DNA from: Novosphingobium sediminis
GTDB lineage: Bacteria > Pseudomonadota > Alphaproteobacteria > Sphingomonadales > Sphingomonadaceae
Assembly: GCF_007991615.1 (NCBI RefSeq)
Contig: NZ_BJYR01000005.1
Span: 124,001-188,000, forward strand
Reading direction: 5' to 3'
DNA: 64,000 nt
Position numbers and translations under genes: made by a program. How positions within the stretch are numbered: position 1 is the stretch's first letter; each line of letters starts with the position of its first letter. The notes under the pieces were generated by a model. That model did not search any database. It was not told the origin of the DNA and saw nothing but the letters and a program-made list of their open reading frames with translations. Shown here in pieces: positions 1 to 8,122 of the stretch.

Positions 1-864
1 GCACTTGCAGCGATCCTGCCGCCGATCACGGCGGTGGAAGGCTGCCGCTTCGGCTGTGCACCGGTGGATGCGGGCACCTGTCCAGATCCCTGTACATCGA
101 AGAAGACGGCGAAGCGCGCCGTGCCATTCGTGGACTTGCCGCTGGGCGCCACAGAGGACCGCGTGATCGGCGCGCTCGACCTCGAACGGGCGCTGCGTTC
201 GGGCGAAAAGCGCTTCGAGCCGGGGCTGCTGGCCAAGGCGCACCGGGGCTTTCTCTATATCGACGAGATCAACCTGCTGGAGGATCACCTCGTCGATCTG
301 CTGCTCGATGTGGCGGCATCGGGCGAAAACCTCGTCGAGCGCGAGGGGCTTTCGGTGCGGCACAAGGCGAAGTTCGTGCTGATCGGGAGTGGCAATCCGG
401 AGGAAGGCGAACTCAGGCCGCAGCTGCTCGACCGGTTCGGGCTATCGGTCGAAGTGCGCACGCCGCAGTCGCTCGACTCGCGGGTGGAGATCATGCGGCG
501 CTGCGCCGCGCATGAACGCGATGCGGCGGCGTTTTGCGAAGAGTGGGCGCCGGCCGACGCCAAGATCGTGCGCAAGATCGCGCGGGGGCGGACACGGCTG
601 CCTGCGGTCGAGACGCCGGACGAAGTGCTCTACGATGCCTCGCGCCTGTGCATGGCCTGCCGCGCTGACGGGCTGCGCGGCGAGCTTACGCTGATGCGCG
701 CGGCGCGGGCACAGGCCGCGCTGGAAGGTGCGGCAACCGTCCAGCGCAAGCACGTGATCGCGGTTGCTCCGATGGCGCTGCGCCACCGCCTGCGCCGCGA
801 CGTGCTGGACGAAACTGGCTCCACCACTCGCATCGAACGCGCGGTGACCGAGGTTTTTGGATGA
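1..864 (+). CDS. bchI: Mg-chelatase subunit I, 5'-truncated by window edge
   Basis: ATPase subunit of Mg-chelatase, the AAA+ motor that works with BchD and BchH to insert Mg2+ into protoporphyrin IX. Reading frame 1 is open from the first base, so the gene enters from outside; 287 residues remain of the roughly 335 usual for the family, and the Walker A loop is missing only because of the window edge. Visible motifs are VEGCRFGCAPV near the start of the visible part, the Walker B stretch FLYIDEINLLEDHLVDLLLD, and the sensor/arginine-finger region GSGNPEEGELRPQLLDRFGL. The stop overlaps the bchD start (ATGA), indicating translational coupling. Identification is firm. Confidence 0.96.
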   Translation, partial: ALAAILPPITAVEGCRFGCAPVDAGTCPDPCTSKKTAKRAVPFVDLPLGATEDRVIGALDLERALRSGEKRFEPGLLAKAHRGFLYIDEINLLEDHLVDLLLDVAASGENLVEREGLSVRHKAKFVLIGSGNPEEGELRPQLLDRFGLSVEVRTPQSLDSRVEIMRRCAAHERDAAAFCEEWAPADAKIVRKIARGRTRLPAVETPDEVLYDASRLCMACRADGLRGELTLMRAARAQAALEGAATVQRKHVIAVAPMALRHRLRRDVLDETGSTTRIERAVTEVFG

Positions 865-2546
865 CAACGCCTGAGGCGCCCGCCGCGGAAGACGCGGCGC
901 TGGCGCTGCGCGCCTTTGCGCTCTGGCCCGCGGGGTTTGGCGGGATGTGGCTGCGCGGCCCCGGACCGGCACGCGATGCGCTGGTGGAGCGGCTGGCGAG
1001 CGCCCTCCCCGTGAAGCGCATGCCTGCGCATATCGACGGCGAGCGGCTGCATGGCGGGATCGACCTTGCCGCCAGCCTCGCCGCAGGGCGCAGCGTATCA
1101 CGCAGCGGTTTCCTGCAGGAAGCACGCGGCGCGGTGGTGATCGCGCCGCTGGCGGAGAGGATCACGCCCGCGCTGGCCGGCAGCGTGGCGCAGGCACTGG
1201 ACCATGCCGAGCCGGCGGAGCGCTTCGGGCTGGTGCTGCTGGATGATGGCGCCGAACGCGATGAAGCGCCGCCGCTGAGTCTGACCGAGAGAGTGGCGTT
1301 TGCCTGCGATCTGGGCGGCGCCAAACCCGGAGTGGTGGCCGCGACCGAACTTCCCGCGCCGCTTGCCTCTCCAGCCGAGCTTCCCGCGTGCAGCGCGGAA
1401 GGATTGGAAGCGCTGGCGGCGGTTTCGCTGGCACTGGGGGTCGATTCCGGGCGGGCCTTGCGCTTTGCCGCGCTGACGGCGGGTGCCAGCGCGCGGCTCG
1501 ATGGGCGCGCAACAGTGCGCGAAAGCGATCTGGCAGCGGCCGCCCGGCTGGTGCTGGCCCCGCGCGCGACGCGGCTGCCGCCTCCGCCGCCCGAGGCCGA
1601 GGAGGACGAGGCGCCGCCCCCTCCCCCGCCGCCGGAAAGCGAGACCGATACGCCGGGCGACGATGAGCGCGAGGATAGCGGCGTGCCCGATCCCGATCAG
1701 CTGATCGAAGCGGGAGCGGCGGCGATCCCGCCGGGGCTGCTCGAAGCGCTGGCCGATGGCCGCACACGGCGCGGAGCCGGGAGCGGCGGCGGCTCGCGGC
1801 ACTTGTCGCCGCTCAGGGGCCGTCCGCTGGCGGCGCGGCAGGGCCTTCCGCGCGGCGGGGCCCGGTTGGCGCTTATCGATACCTTGCGGGCAGCGGTGCC
1901 GTGGCAGGCCTTGCGGCGCGCGGAGGGAGAGACTCGCCCGGGCCTGCGCATCATGAAGGACGATGTGCGCGTGCGCCGGTTCGAAGCCCGCAGCGCCTCG
2001 GTCACGATCTTCGCGGTCGATGCCTCGGGCTCGGCGGCGTTCACCCGGCTCGCCGAGGCCAAAGGCGCGGTCGAGCTGCTGCTGGCGCAGGCCTATGTGA
2101 AGCGCACCGAAGTGGCGCTAGTCGCGTTCCGGGGGCAAGAGGCGCAGCTGCTGCTGCCGCCGACCCGCTCGCTGACCCGGGCGCGGCGGGCATTGACCGA
2201 ACTGCCGGGGGGTGGCGGTACACCGCTGGCGGCAGGGCTTTCGATGATCTGCACCTTGGGCACCGGGCTTACGCGCCGGGGCTATACGCCGCTGCTGGTG
2301 GTGCTGACCGATGGACGCGGCAACATCGCGCTAGATGGCAGCACCAATCGCGTGGCGGCGACCGACGACGCGCTCAAGGCCTCGCGCGCCATTGCAGCGG
2401 CAGGCCTTGCCGGCGTGGTGATCGATATTTCGCCCCGCCCTCGCCCGGAAGCCGCCGCCATCGCATCGGCCATGCGCGCGCGCTACGTGCCCTTGCCGCA
2501 GGCCAATGCTGCCACGCTGAGCAAGGTGATCGGGGCGCTGACGTGA
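861..2546 (+). CDS. bchD: Mg-chelatase subunit D
   Basis: Second AAA+ subunit of Mg-chelatase, 561 residues, forming the platform ring with BchI. The N-terminal AAA+-like half is degenerate and lacks a convincing Walker A motif, as is normal for BchD. A proline-rich acidic linker (roughly residues 235-275, runs of PPPPP and EEDE) leads to a C-terminal von Willebrand A domain with the MIDAS sequence VDASGSAAFT and a following GGGGTPLAAGL loop. It starts at the ATG overlapping the bchI stop and is followed 10 bases after its stop by bchO. Same operon as bchI and bchO. Confidence 0.96.
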   Translation: MTTPEAPAAEDAALALRAFALWPAGFGGMWLRGPGPARDALVERLASALPVKRMPAHIDGERLHGGIDLAASLAAGRSVSRSGFLQEARGAVVIAPLAERITPALAGSVAQALDHAEPAERFGLVLLDDGAERDEAPPLSLTERVAFACDLGGAKPGVVAATELPAPLASPAELPACSAEGLEALAAVSLALGVDSGRALRFAALTAGASARLDGRATVRESDLAAAARLVLAPRATRLPPPPPEAEEDEAPPPPPPPESETDTPGDDEREDSGVPDPDQLIEAGAAAIPPGLLEALADGRTRRGAGSGGGSRHLSPLRGRPLAARQGLPRGGARLALIDTLRAAVPWQALRRAEGETRPGLRIMKDDVRVRRFEARSASVTIFAVDASGSAAFTRLAEAKGAVELLLAQAYVKRTEVALVAFRGQEAQLLLPPTRSLTRARRALTELPGGGGTPLAAGLSMICTLGTGLTRRGYTPLLVVLTDGRGNIALDGSTNRVAATDDALKASRAIAAAGLAGVVIDISPRPRPEAAAIASAMRARYVPLPQANAATLSKVIGALT

Positions 2547-2556
2547 GCACTTTGAC

Positions 2557-3432
2557 ATGAGCAAGCCGCTGATCTGGGAGACGGACGGGCGGGATTGGCC
2601 GCATCGGGACGCCAGCCGGTTTGTGCAGGCTGGGCCGCTGACGTGGCACGTTCAGGAAATGGGCACAGGTCCAACCTTGGTGCTCCTCCACGGCACCGGC
2701 GCGGCGACGCATAGCTGGCGGCACCTGATGCCGCTGCTGGCGCGGGACCACCGGGTCATCGCGATGGACCTGCCGGGGCATGGCTTTACGCGCGGGCGGC
2801 CACCGGGCGGCCTCACGCTGCCTGGCATGGCGGCTGCGGTCGGTGTTTTGCTCGAGAAGCTGGAGGTACGGCCCGAGCGGCTGATCGGCCATTCCGCTGG
2901 AGCGGCGATTGCGCTCAGGATGGTGCGGGATGGATTCGACGTGCCGGAGGTTGTCGGGCTGAATGCTGCCCTCTCGCCGTTTCCGGGGTTTTTCGCGCCG
3001 CTGTTTCAGGGCCTTGCCCGCGCGCTCGTGCTCAATCCGCTGGTGCCGCGCCTGTTTGCCGCCAGTGCGCGCACTTCGGGCGATACCGGGCGGCTGCTGG
3101 TCCGCTCGACCGGATCGCACATCGATGCCGAGGGCGTGCGCTGCTACGCCATGCTGCTGGGCAACGCGCTGCACTGCCGGGGTGCGCTTGAGATGATGGC
3201 CGGGTGGGATCTCGCCGGATTGCAGCGCGATTTGCCCCGGATCGCGGTGCCGGTTCGCCTGATCCACGGCGCGAAGGATGCCGCCGTGCCGACGAGTTCG
3301 GTCGAGCAGGCGGTGACGCTGATGCCGCAGGCCGCGCTCAGCGTGCTTGCAGGCCTTGGCCACCTGGCGCACGAAGAGCGCGCAGATCTTGTTGCAGCGG
3401 CAATGACGGCGGCTGCATCAGTGGACGCCTGA
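2557..3432 (+). CDS. bchO: Mg-chelatase accessory alpha/beta hydrolase
   Basis: A 291-residue alpha/beta-hydrolase-fold protein of the BchO family, which is regularly coupled to bchID; its exact biochemical role is not settled and it is usually called a Mg-chelatase accessory protein. The oxyanion-hole stretch LLHGTGAATHSW, the nucleophile elbow GHSAGAA and a late GLGHLAHEE histidine segment are visible, so a Ser-His-Asp triad looks intact. It lies 10 bp after bchD in the same direction. Position and length both match bchO rather than a housekeeping esterase. Confidence 0.93.
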   Translation: MSKPLIWETDGRDWPHRDASRFVQAGPLTWHVQEMGTGPTLVLLHGTGAATHSWRHLMPLLARDHRVIAMDLPGHGFTRGRPPGGLTLPGMAAAVGVLLEKLEVRPERLIGHSAGAAIALRMVRDGFDVPEVVGLNAALSPFPGFFAPLFQGLARALVLNPLVPRLFAASARTSGDTGRLLVRSTGSHIDAEGVRCYAMLLGNALHCRGALEMMAGWDLAGLQRDLPRIAVPVRLIHGAKDAAVPTSSVEQAVTLMPQAALSVLAGLGHLAHEERADLVAAAMTAAASVDA

Positions 3433-3447
3433 AAGGGAGGAACGCGC

Positions 3448-3585
3448 GTGGCTGAGAACTTCGGATGGATCGAAATGGTCGTCTTTGGCGGCGTCGCTCT
3501 GGGCATCGGCGTGTGGCAGCTTGTCTCAGTCAACCGCGAGATCGCGAAGGATAAGGCAAAGAAGGACGCGGGCGGGAAGGACTGA
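3448..3585 (+). CDS. 45-residue single-pass membrane protein of unknown function
   Basis: Small ORF starting at GTG, preceded by GGAGG at 3436-3440 with 7-nt spacing. The product has a short acidic head (MAENFGWIE), one hydrophobic helix (about residues 10-28, ending at Trp-Gln), and a strongly charged tail rich in Lys, Arg and Asp (IAKDKAKKDAGGKD), the layout of a single-pass inner-membrane peptide with its tail in the cytoplasm. It follows bchO by 15 bp and ends one base from the convergent crtC stop. I do not recognise a named family. The Shine-Dalgarno, the membrane helix and codon use like its neighbours support a real gene. Confidence 0.7.
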   Translation: MAENFGWIEMVVFGGVALGIGVWQLVSVNREIAKDKAKKDAGGKD

Positions 3586-3586
3586 C

Positions 3587-4708
3587 CTACCGCCGCGCCC
3601 GCGGCATGCGATGCGGGATCAGTTGCTGCACGATCGGATTGCAGAACCGGTCGAGCGAAAGCGTTTCCTGCATCGCCACCACCGGCTCGCCATAGAGCCG
3701 CGCGTGGAGCGTCGAGCGGGTGTAGAACGGCGAATCCTCCCACGTGCGGCGTACGCGGGCGTGGCCGCGATCGGCGCGGGTGACGCGCTCCATCTGCCAT
3801 AGCGTGTTGGGCAGCGGCGCAGTGGGCGGCAGATCGGCTTCGTGCGGCACGCCCGCGCTATCAAACCGCAGCGCGCTGGCGAACGTGGAGCCATCGCGGC
3901 GCTGGCCTTCATAGAACACCGCAACATGCTTGCCGAGGTGCGCGCGCGACCAGTGCCAGATGCGGAAGCCTTCCTCGAGCGATTCCGAACCGCGATTGGA
4001 ATCGAGGTAGGCGCTGCCCTTCCAGCTGAGCTCGGGTGCCTTCATCTCCACCGAAATCCGTGCCCGCGGGGCAAGGCAGTGCCACAAGTGCTTGCCTGCC
4101 GGATCGAGCGCGAAGGCCTCTGTGTTGAGCATTTCGGGCCAGACCTTGATCTGCCCCGCAACGCGGCGGCGGAACGGGTTCATGATCCGCTTGTCGAGTT
4201 CCTCGATGTCGATGACGAGGCAGTCTCCCGCCCAGCGCACCGAACTGGGGCCGATGGCGAACTGATCCGCTTCGGGCTTGACCGCGTGCTCGGGCCGCTC
4301 GGTCATCGTCCAGCGCGCCTTGGGGCCATATAGCGCGACGTTGAGTGCGCAGTGATCGAGCGGGTTATCGCGCCCGGAGCGCTTGAAATAGGGCGAAAAG
4401 ACGCTGCCGATGAAGGCGATCAGGGTCAGTCCGTGTTGGCCATCATTGCTAAGCGCATCGACATACCACCAGCTGTAGCCACCGGGCGGAACCGGGGTAT
4501 CAAAGCGGGGATGCGCGTCGCTGTCGCGGCTGCCGGGCGCGCGGATGAGGCGGTCCTCCTCGCCCTTTTGCAGCAAGGCCCAGGGATCGGGCGCGGCGGC
4601 GGCGGGCGGCAGCGCGCCTTGCATGCGGGCGAGTGCCGTCCAAACCGGCGGCAGGTCCTCGGCCTTGAGCATCAGTCCGCCCTCTGCGCGGTCGTCTCCT
4701 CGCCACAT
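3587..4708 (-). CDS. crtC: Carotenoid 1,2-hydratase
   Basis: Adds water across the terminal double bond of acyclic carotenes (neurosporene or lycopene derivatives), the first step towards spheroidene or spirilloxanthin-type carotenoids. The 373-residue product has the family hallmark GGYSWWYVDALSNDG followed by LTLIAFIGSVFSPYF, then NVALYGPKARWTMTERP. The ATG at 4708 is supported by GGGAG at 4716-4720. The gene is on the strand opposite to bchO and crtF, so it converges on the bchIDO operon and diverges from crtF. In many PGCs crtC, crtD and crtF run together in one direction; crtD is absent here. Confidence 0.95.
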   Translation of the reverse strand: MWRGDDRAEGGLMLKAEDLPPVWTALARMQGALPPAAAAPDPWALLQKGEEDRLIRAPGSRDSDAHPRFDTPVPPGGYSWWYVDALSNDGQHGLTLIAFIGSVFSPYFKRSGRDNPLDHCALNVALYGPKARWTMTERPEHAVKPEADQFAIGPSSVRWAGDCLVIDIEELDKRIMNPFRRRVAGQIKVWPEMLNTEAFALDPAGKHLWHCLAPRARISVEMKAPELSWKGSAYLDSNRGSESLEEGFRIWHWSRAHLGKHVAVFYEGQRRDGSTFASALRFDSAGVPHEADLPPTAPLPNTLWQMERVTRADRGHARVRRTWEDSPFYTRSTLHARLYGEPVVAMQETLSLDRFCNPIVQQLIPHRMPRARR

Positions 4709-4756
4709 GGGTCAATCTCCCAGACCATATTTTCGGCTCTCTGATTTGCAGAGGCT

Positions 4757-4805
4757 TGTGATGGATGATTGACGCATTGCTGCTAAATGTCCAATGTAAT
4801 TGACA
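4757..4805. promoter_or_regulatory. Tandem PpsR/CrtJ-type sites between crtC and crtF
   Basis: A perfect TGT-N12-ACA palindrome, the consensus bound by PpsR/CrtJ, occupies 4788-4805 and ends one base before the crtF start codon. A second copy with one mismatch (TGT-N12-ACG) is at 4757-4774, 13 bp away. Paired sites with short spacing suit cooperative binding known for this regulator family. The second site ends in TTGACG, a possible -35 box for crtF. A PpsR-like regulator is encoded at 19773-21194. Binding is inferred from sequence only. Confidence 0.7.
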
Positions 4806-4806
4806 T

Positions 4807-5985
4807 ATGGACATGTCCAATCGTCTGGATTTGCCCCAAAGGGCCGGACTGAAGGAACGCTGGATCATCTGGCGCAACCGGCTGCTTACGAATCCGCGTT
4901 TTCAATCATGGAGCGCCGCCTTCCCGCTGACACGGCCGATCGTGCGCTCCCGCGCGCGGCGGGCGTTCGATCTGGTCGCGGGGTTTGCCTATGCGCAAGT
5001 GCTCGCGGCCTGTGTCGAGGGCGGGCTGCTCGATCTGCTGGCAGAAGGGCCATGCGATACGCTGACGGCAGCGAATCGCGCGGGGCTGGGCCTCGCCGCT
5101 ACCGAGCGACTGCTGCGCGCCGCAGCATCGCTGGGAATTGCCGAGTCGCTGCCCGGCGGGCGCTGGACGCTCGGGATGGATGGCGCCGCGCTGCAGTGCA
5201 ATCCTGGCGCGCGGGCGATGATACGCCACCACGCGCTGCTTTATGCCGACCTTGCCGATCCGCTCGCGCTGCTGCGCGCGGACCGCAAGGAGCCGACCGC
5301 GCTTTCGGATTTCTGGACCTATGCGCGGGCCAGCGCGACCGGCGCGGTGCCGCCGGGCAAGCAGGGCGATGCGGACAACGAACCCGCGGCGGCGGCCTAT
5401 TCCGCCCTGATGGCCGCTTCGCAGGCCATGGTCAGCGAGCAGCTGATTGCGGCGTATAAATTCAGCAAGCACAAGGCGATGCTCGATGTGGGCGGCGGCA
5501 CCGGGGCCTTCGTGCGCGCGGTGGGCAATGCCGCGCCGGCGCTGCGACTCGGCCTGTTCGATCTGCCGGATGTGGTCGCGGGGGCCGAAGCCTCGCTCGG
5601 GCGCGATGCGCTGATCGCGCCGCGCCTTGCGCTGCACAAGGGCAGCTTCCTGCACGATCCCCTGCCCACCGGATTCGACCTCATCACACTCGTGCGCATC
5701 CTGCACGATCACGACGACGAACCCGCGCTGCGCCTGCTGCGCGCGGTTCGCGCGGCGCTGCCGCCCGGCGGGACACTGCTGATCGGCGAGCCAATGGCCG
5801 GGGCCGCCGGCGGCGGCGCGATGGGCGATGCGTACTTCGGGCTTTACCTTTGGGCGATGGGATCGGGCCGCCCGCGCCGCCCGGCCGAACTGGGCGCCAT
5901 GCTGCGCAGCGCCGGTTTTTCCAGCTGGCACGAGGTTTCGACCCATTTGCCGCTGGTTTGCGGTGCGATTGTCGCCCGCGTCTGA
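4807..5985 (+). CDS. crtF: Hydroxyneurosporene/demethylspheroidene O-methyltransferase
   Basis: SAM-dependent methyltransferase that methylates the tertiary hydroxyl made by CrtC, giving the methoxy group of spheroidene or spirilloxanthin. The 392-residue protein has an N-terminal dimerisation/winged-helix part (FDLVAGFAYAQVLAACVEGGL) and a C-terminal Rossmann fold with LDVGGGTGAFVRAV and a later VRILHDHDDEPAL segment typical of the family. The start at 4807 has no Shine-Dalgarno and touches the PpsR site; a second ATG lies at 4813. See findings for the possible leaderless transcript. crtD, which would normally act between CrtC and CrtF, is not in the window. Confidence 0.94.
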   Translation: MDMSNRLDLPQRAGLKERWIIWRNRLLTNPRFQSWSAAFPLTRPIVRSRARRAFDLVAGFAYAQVLAACVEGGLLDLLAEGPCDTLTAANRAGLGLAATERLLRAAASLGIAESLPGGRWTLGMDGAALQCNPGARAMIRHHALLYADLADPLALLRADRKEPTALSDFWTYARASATGAVPPGKQGDADNEPAAAAYSALMAASQAMVSEQLIAAYKFSKHKAMLDVGGGTGAFVRAVGNAAPALRLGLFDLPDVVAGAEASLGRDALIAPRLALHKGSFLHDPLPTGFDLITLVRILHDHDDEPALRLLRAVRAALPPGGTLLIGEPMAGAAGGGAMGDAYFGLYLWAMGSGRPRRPAELGAMLRSAGFSSWHEVSTHLPLVCGAIVARV

Positions 5986-6074
5986 CACTGGGCGCCCGCC
6001 GAAGCGCGGATTCCCGCCAAAACGGACCATCGGCGATCATGCACATCTTGTCGCAGCGCCAACCTGCACAAAGG

Positions 6075-6114
6075 TGTAGTGTCGAGTTGACACTTTCTAA
6101 TGACAATGTAAGCT
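6075..6114 (+). promoter_or_regulatory. bchC promoter with PpsR/CrtJ site
   Basis: TGT-N12-ACA is perfect at 6075-6092. Its right end forms TTGACA (6087-6092), a sigma70-type -35 box; a weak -10 candidate TAAGCT lies at 6109-6114 after a 16-bp spacer. A repressor bound here would cover the -35 element. The same TTGACA...TAAGCT pairing occurs before bchF at 22326-22355. The region between crtF and bchC (5986-6173) otherwise holds only a palindrome in the leader at 6137-6156. Confidence 0.72.
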
Positions 6115-6136
6115 GACACTCGGAAAGCCCCCTAGA

Positions 6137-6156
6137 CCGAACGGCATGCCGTCCGG
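6137..6156. promoter_or_regulatory. 20-bp near-perfect palindrome in bchC leader
   Basis: CCGAACGGCATGCCGTCCGG reads the same on both strands except for one mismatched pair; the inner 12 bp are perfect. It lies downstream of the predicted -10 box and 8 bp upstream of the GAGGGG ribosome-binding site of bchC, so it would be inside the 5' untranslated leader. It could be an operator for a second regulator or an RNA hairpin near the translation start. Confidence 0.5.
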
Positions 6157-6173
6157 CCCGGGCTGAGGGGAAA

Positions 6174-7115
6174 ATGGTCGTGGAAGCACTAGCGCTCATC
6201 ATGGAGGCACCGGAGCAATTAGCTCTCAGGCCCCTCGCGCTCGATGCACCGACCGGCTCCGATGTGGTTGTCGAAGTCCGCTGGAGCGGCATCAGCACAG
6301 GCACCGAAAAACTCCTCTGGACCGGAAAAATGCCCATGTTTCCGGGCATGGGTTACCCGCTGGTGCCCGGCTATGAGTCGGTCGGCCGGGTGATCGACGC
6401 GGGCCGCGATGCCTGGGCGCGAATCGGCGATTGGGTGTTCGTGCCGGGCGCGAGCTGCTTCCGCGATGCACGCGGCCTGTTCGGCGGATCGGCCCGCCGC
6501 CTCGTGCTGCCCTCCTCCCGCGCGCTGACAATCGACGAGTCGCTGCAGGCGGACGGCGTGCTCTTCGCGCTGGCCGCAACAGCACTTCATGCGCTTGATG
6601 GCGGCACCCTGCCCGATCTCATCGTCGGCCACGGCGTGCTTGGCCGGCTGCTTGCGCGCATCACCACGGCGCTCGGCGCGCAGGCGCCCACCGTTTGGGA
6701 AACCGATCCGCAGCGCATGGGCGGAGCCATCGGCTACAAGGTCGTCACGCCGGATGAGGATCCGCGCCGCGATTACCATTCGATCTGTGATGCCAGCGGC
6801 GATTCGAACATTCTCGATACGCTGCTCGGCCGCCTCACCCGCGGCGGCGAGATCAACCTTGCCGGCTTCTACGCCGATCGCCTCAACTTTGCTTTCCCGG
6901 TGGCCTTCCGGGCGGAAGCGCGCATCCGCGTCGCCGCTGAATGGAGCCCCGGCGATCTTGATCGGACGCGCGAGCTCATCCGCTCGGGCCGGCTCGATCT
7001 CTCAGGCCTCGTCACCGACGTTCGCCCGGCGAGCGAGGCGGCCGAAGCCTATCCGGCGGCCTTCACCGACCGGAACTGCCTGAAAATGGTTCTCGACTGG
7101 AGCAACTGCGCATGA
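6174..7115 (+). CDS. bchC: 3-hydroxyethyl bacteriochlorophyllide a dehydrogenase
   Basis: Oxidises the C3 hydroxyethyl group to the acetyl group of bacteriochlorophyllide a. The 313-residue protein is a short member of the medium-chain dehydrogenase fold, without obvious structural zinc cysteines: an N-terminal GroES-like part (WSGISTGTEKLLWTG, MFPGMGYPLVPGYESVG) and a nucleotide-binding part beginning LPDLIVGHGVLGRLLARI. GAGGGG sits 3 nt before the ATG. The stop overlaps the bchX start (ATGA). First gene of the bchCXYZ-puf run, controlled by the promoter described at 6075-6114. Confidence 0.96.
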   Translation: MVVEALALIMEAPEQLALRPLALDAPTGSDVVVEVRWSGISTGTEKLLWTGKMPMFPGMGYPLVPGYESVGRVIDAGRDAWARIGDWVFVPGASCFRDARGLFGGSARRLVLPSSRALTIDESLQADGVLFALAATALHALDGGTLPDLIVGHGVLGRLLARITTALGAQAPTVWETDPQRMGGAIGYKVVTPDEDPRRDYHSICDASGDSNILDTLLGRLTRGGEINLAGFYADRLNFAFPVAFRAEARIRVAAEWSPGDLDRTRELIRSGRLDLSGLVTDVRPASEAAEAYPAAFTDRNCLKMVLDWSNCA

Positions 7116-8122
7116 CGACTCTTGAAGCATCTGCTCTTGGAGTATCCGGGCGCGTCCAAGCGCTTCGCGATGAAGCAGCGATCGAACCCGATGCGATCGT
7201 GCCGACTGAAGTGACTAAGGAAACGCAGATCATCGCGATCTACGGCAAGGGCGGCTCGGGCAAGAGCTTTGCCCTCTCCAACCTCAGCTACATGATGGCG
7301 CAGCAGGGCAAGCGTGTGCTGCTGATCGGCTGCGATCCGAAGTCCGATACCACCTCGCTGCTGTTCGGTGGCAAGAGCTGCCCGACGATCATCGAGACTT
7401 CCGCCGCCAAGAAGCTGGCCGGCGAGGACGTCAAGATCGAAGACGTCTGCTTCCAGCGCGACGGCGTGTTCGCGATGGAACTCGGCGGCCCCGAAGTTGG
7501 CCGTGGCTGCGGCGGACGCGGGATCATCCACGGCTTCGAACTCCTTGAAAAGCTGGGCTTCCACGAGTGGGGCTTCGACTACGTCCTGCTCGATTTCCTG
7601 GGTGACGTGGTCTGCGGCGGCTTCGGCCTGCCGATCGCTCGCGACATGTGCCAGAAGGTCATCGTCGTCGGCTCGAACGACCTCCAGTCGCTCTATGTGG
7701 CGAACAACGTCTGCAAGGCGGTTGAATATTTCCGCTCGATGGGCGGCAACGTCGGCGTCGCCGGCATGATCGTGAACAAGGACGACGGCACCGGCGAAGC
7801 GAAGGCCTTTGCCGAGGCGGTCGATATTCCGGTGCTCTGCGCGATCCCGGCGGACGAGGACATTCGCCGCAAGTCTGCGAACTATCAGATCATCGGCCGG
7901 CCCGACAGCCAGTGGGGCAGCCTGTTCGAGGAGCTGGCGGAAAACGTCGCCACCGCTCCGCCGCGCCGCCCCAAGCCGCTCGAGCAGGACGGCCTGCTCG
8001 GCCTGTTCTCGCCCGAGGACACTGGCGGCAGCGTGACGCTGGTGCCCGCGACGCAAGCCGACATGCGCGGCGGCACCTTCGAGACCAAGGCTTCGTTGGA
8101 GGTCATCTACGATGACATCTGA
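7112..8122 (+). CDS. bchX: Chlorophyllide a reductase iron protein subunit X
   Basis: Nitrogenase-iron-protein-like ATPase that delivers electrons to BchYZ for reduction of the C7-C8 bond of chlorophyllide a. The 336-residue product has the P-loop YGKGGSGKSFALSN near residue 45, and the two cysteine motifs that hold the bridging 4Fe-4S cluster, GRGCGGRG and DVVCGGFG. It differs from BchL (29527-30417) by the Ser in the P-loop and an N-terminal extension of about 35 residues. Overlaps bchC by 4 bases and bchY by 11. Confidence 0.97.
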   Translation: MTTLEASALGVSGRVQALRDEAAIEPDAIVPTEVTKETQIIAIYGKGGSGKSFALSNLSYMMAQQGKRVLLIGCDPKSDTTSLLFGGKSCPTIIETSAAKKLAGEDVKIEDVCFQRDGVFAMELGGPEVGRGCGGRGIIHGFELLEKLGFHEWGFDYVLLDFLGDVVCGGFGLPIARDMCQKVIVVGSNDLQSLYVANNVCKAVEYFRSMGGNVGVAGMIVNKDDGTGEAKAFAEAVDIPVLCAIPADEDIRRKSANYQIIGRPDSQWGSLFEELAENVATAPPRRPKPLEQDGLLGLFSPEDTGGSVTLVPATQADMRGGTFETKASLEVIYDDI

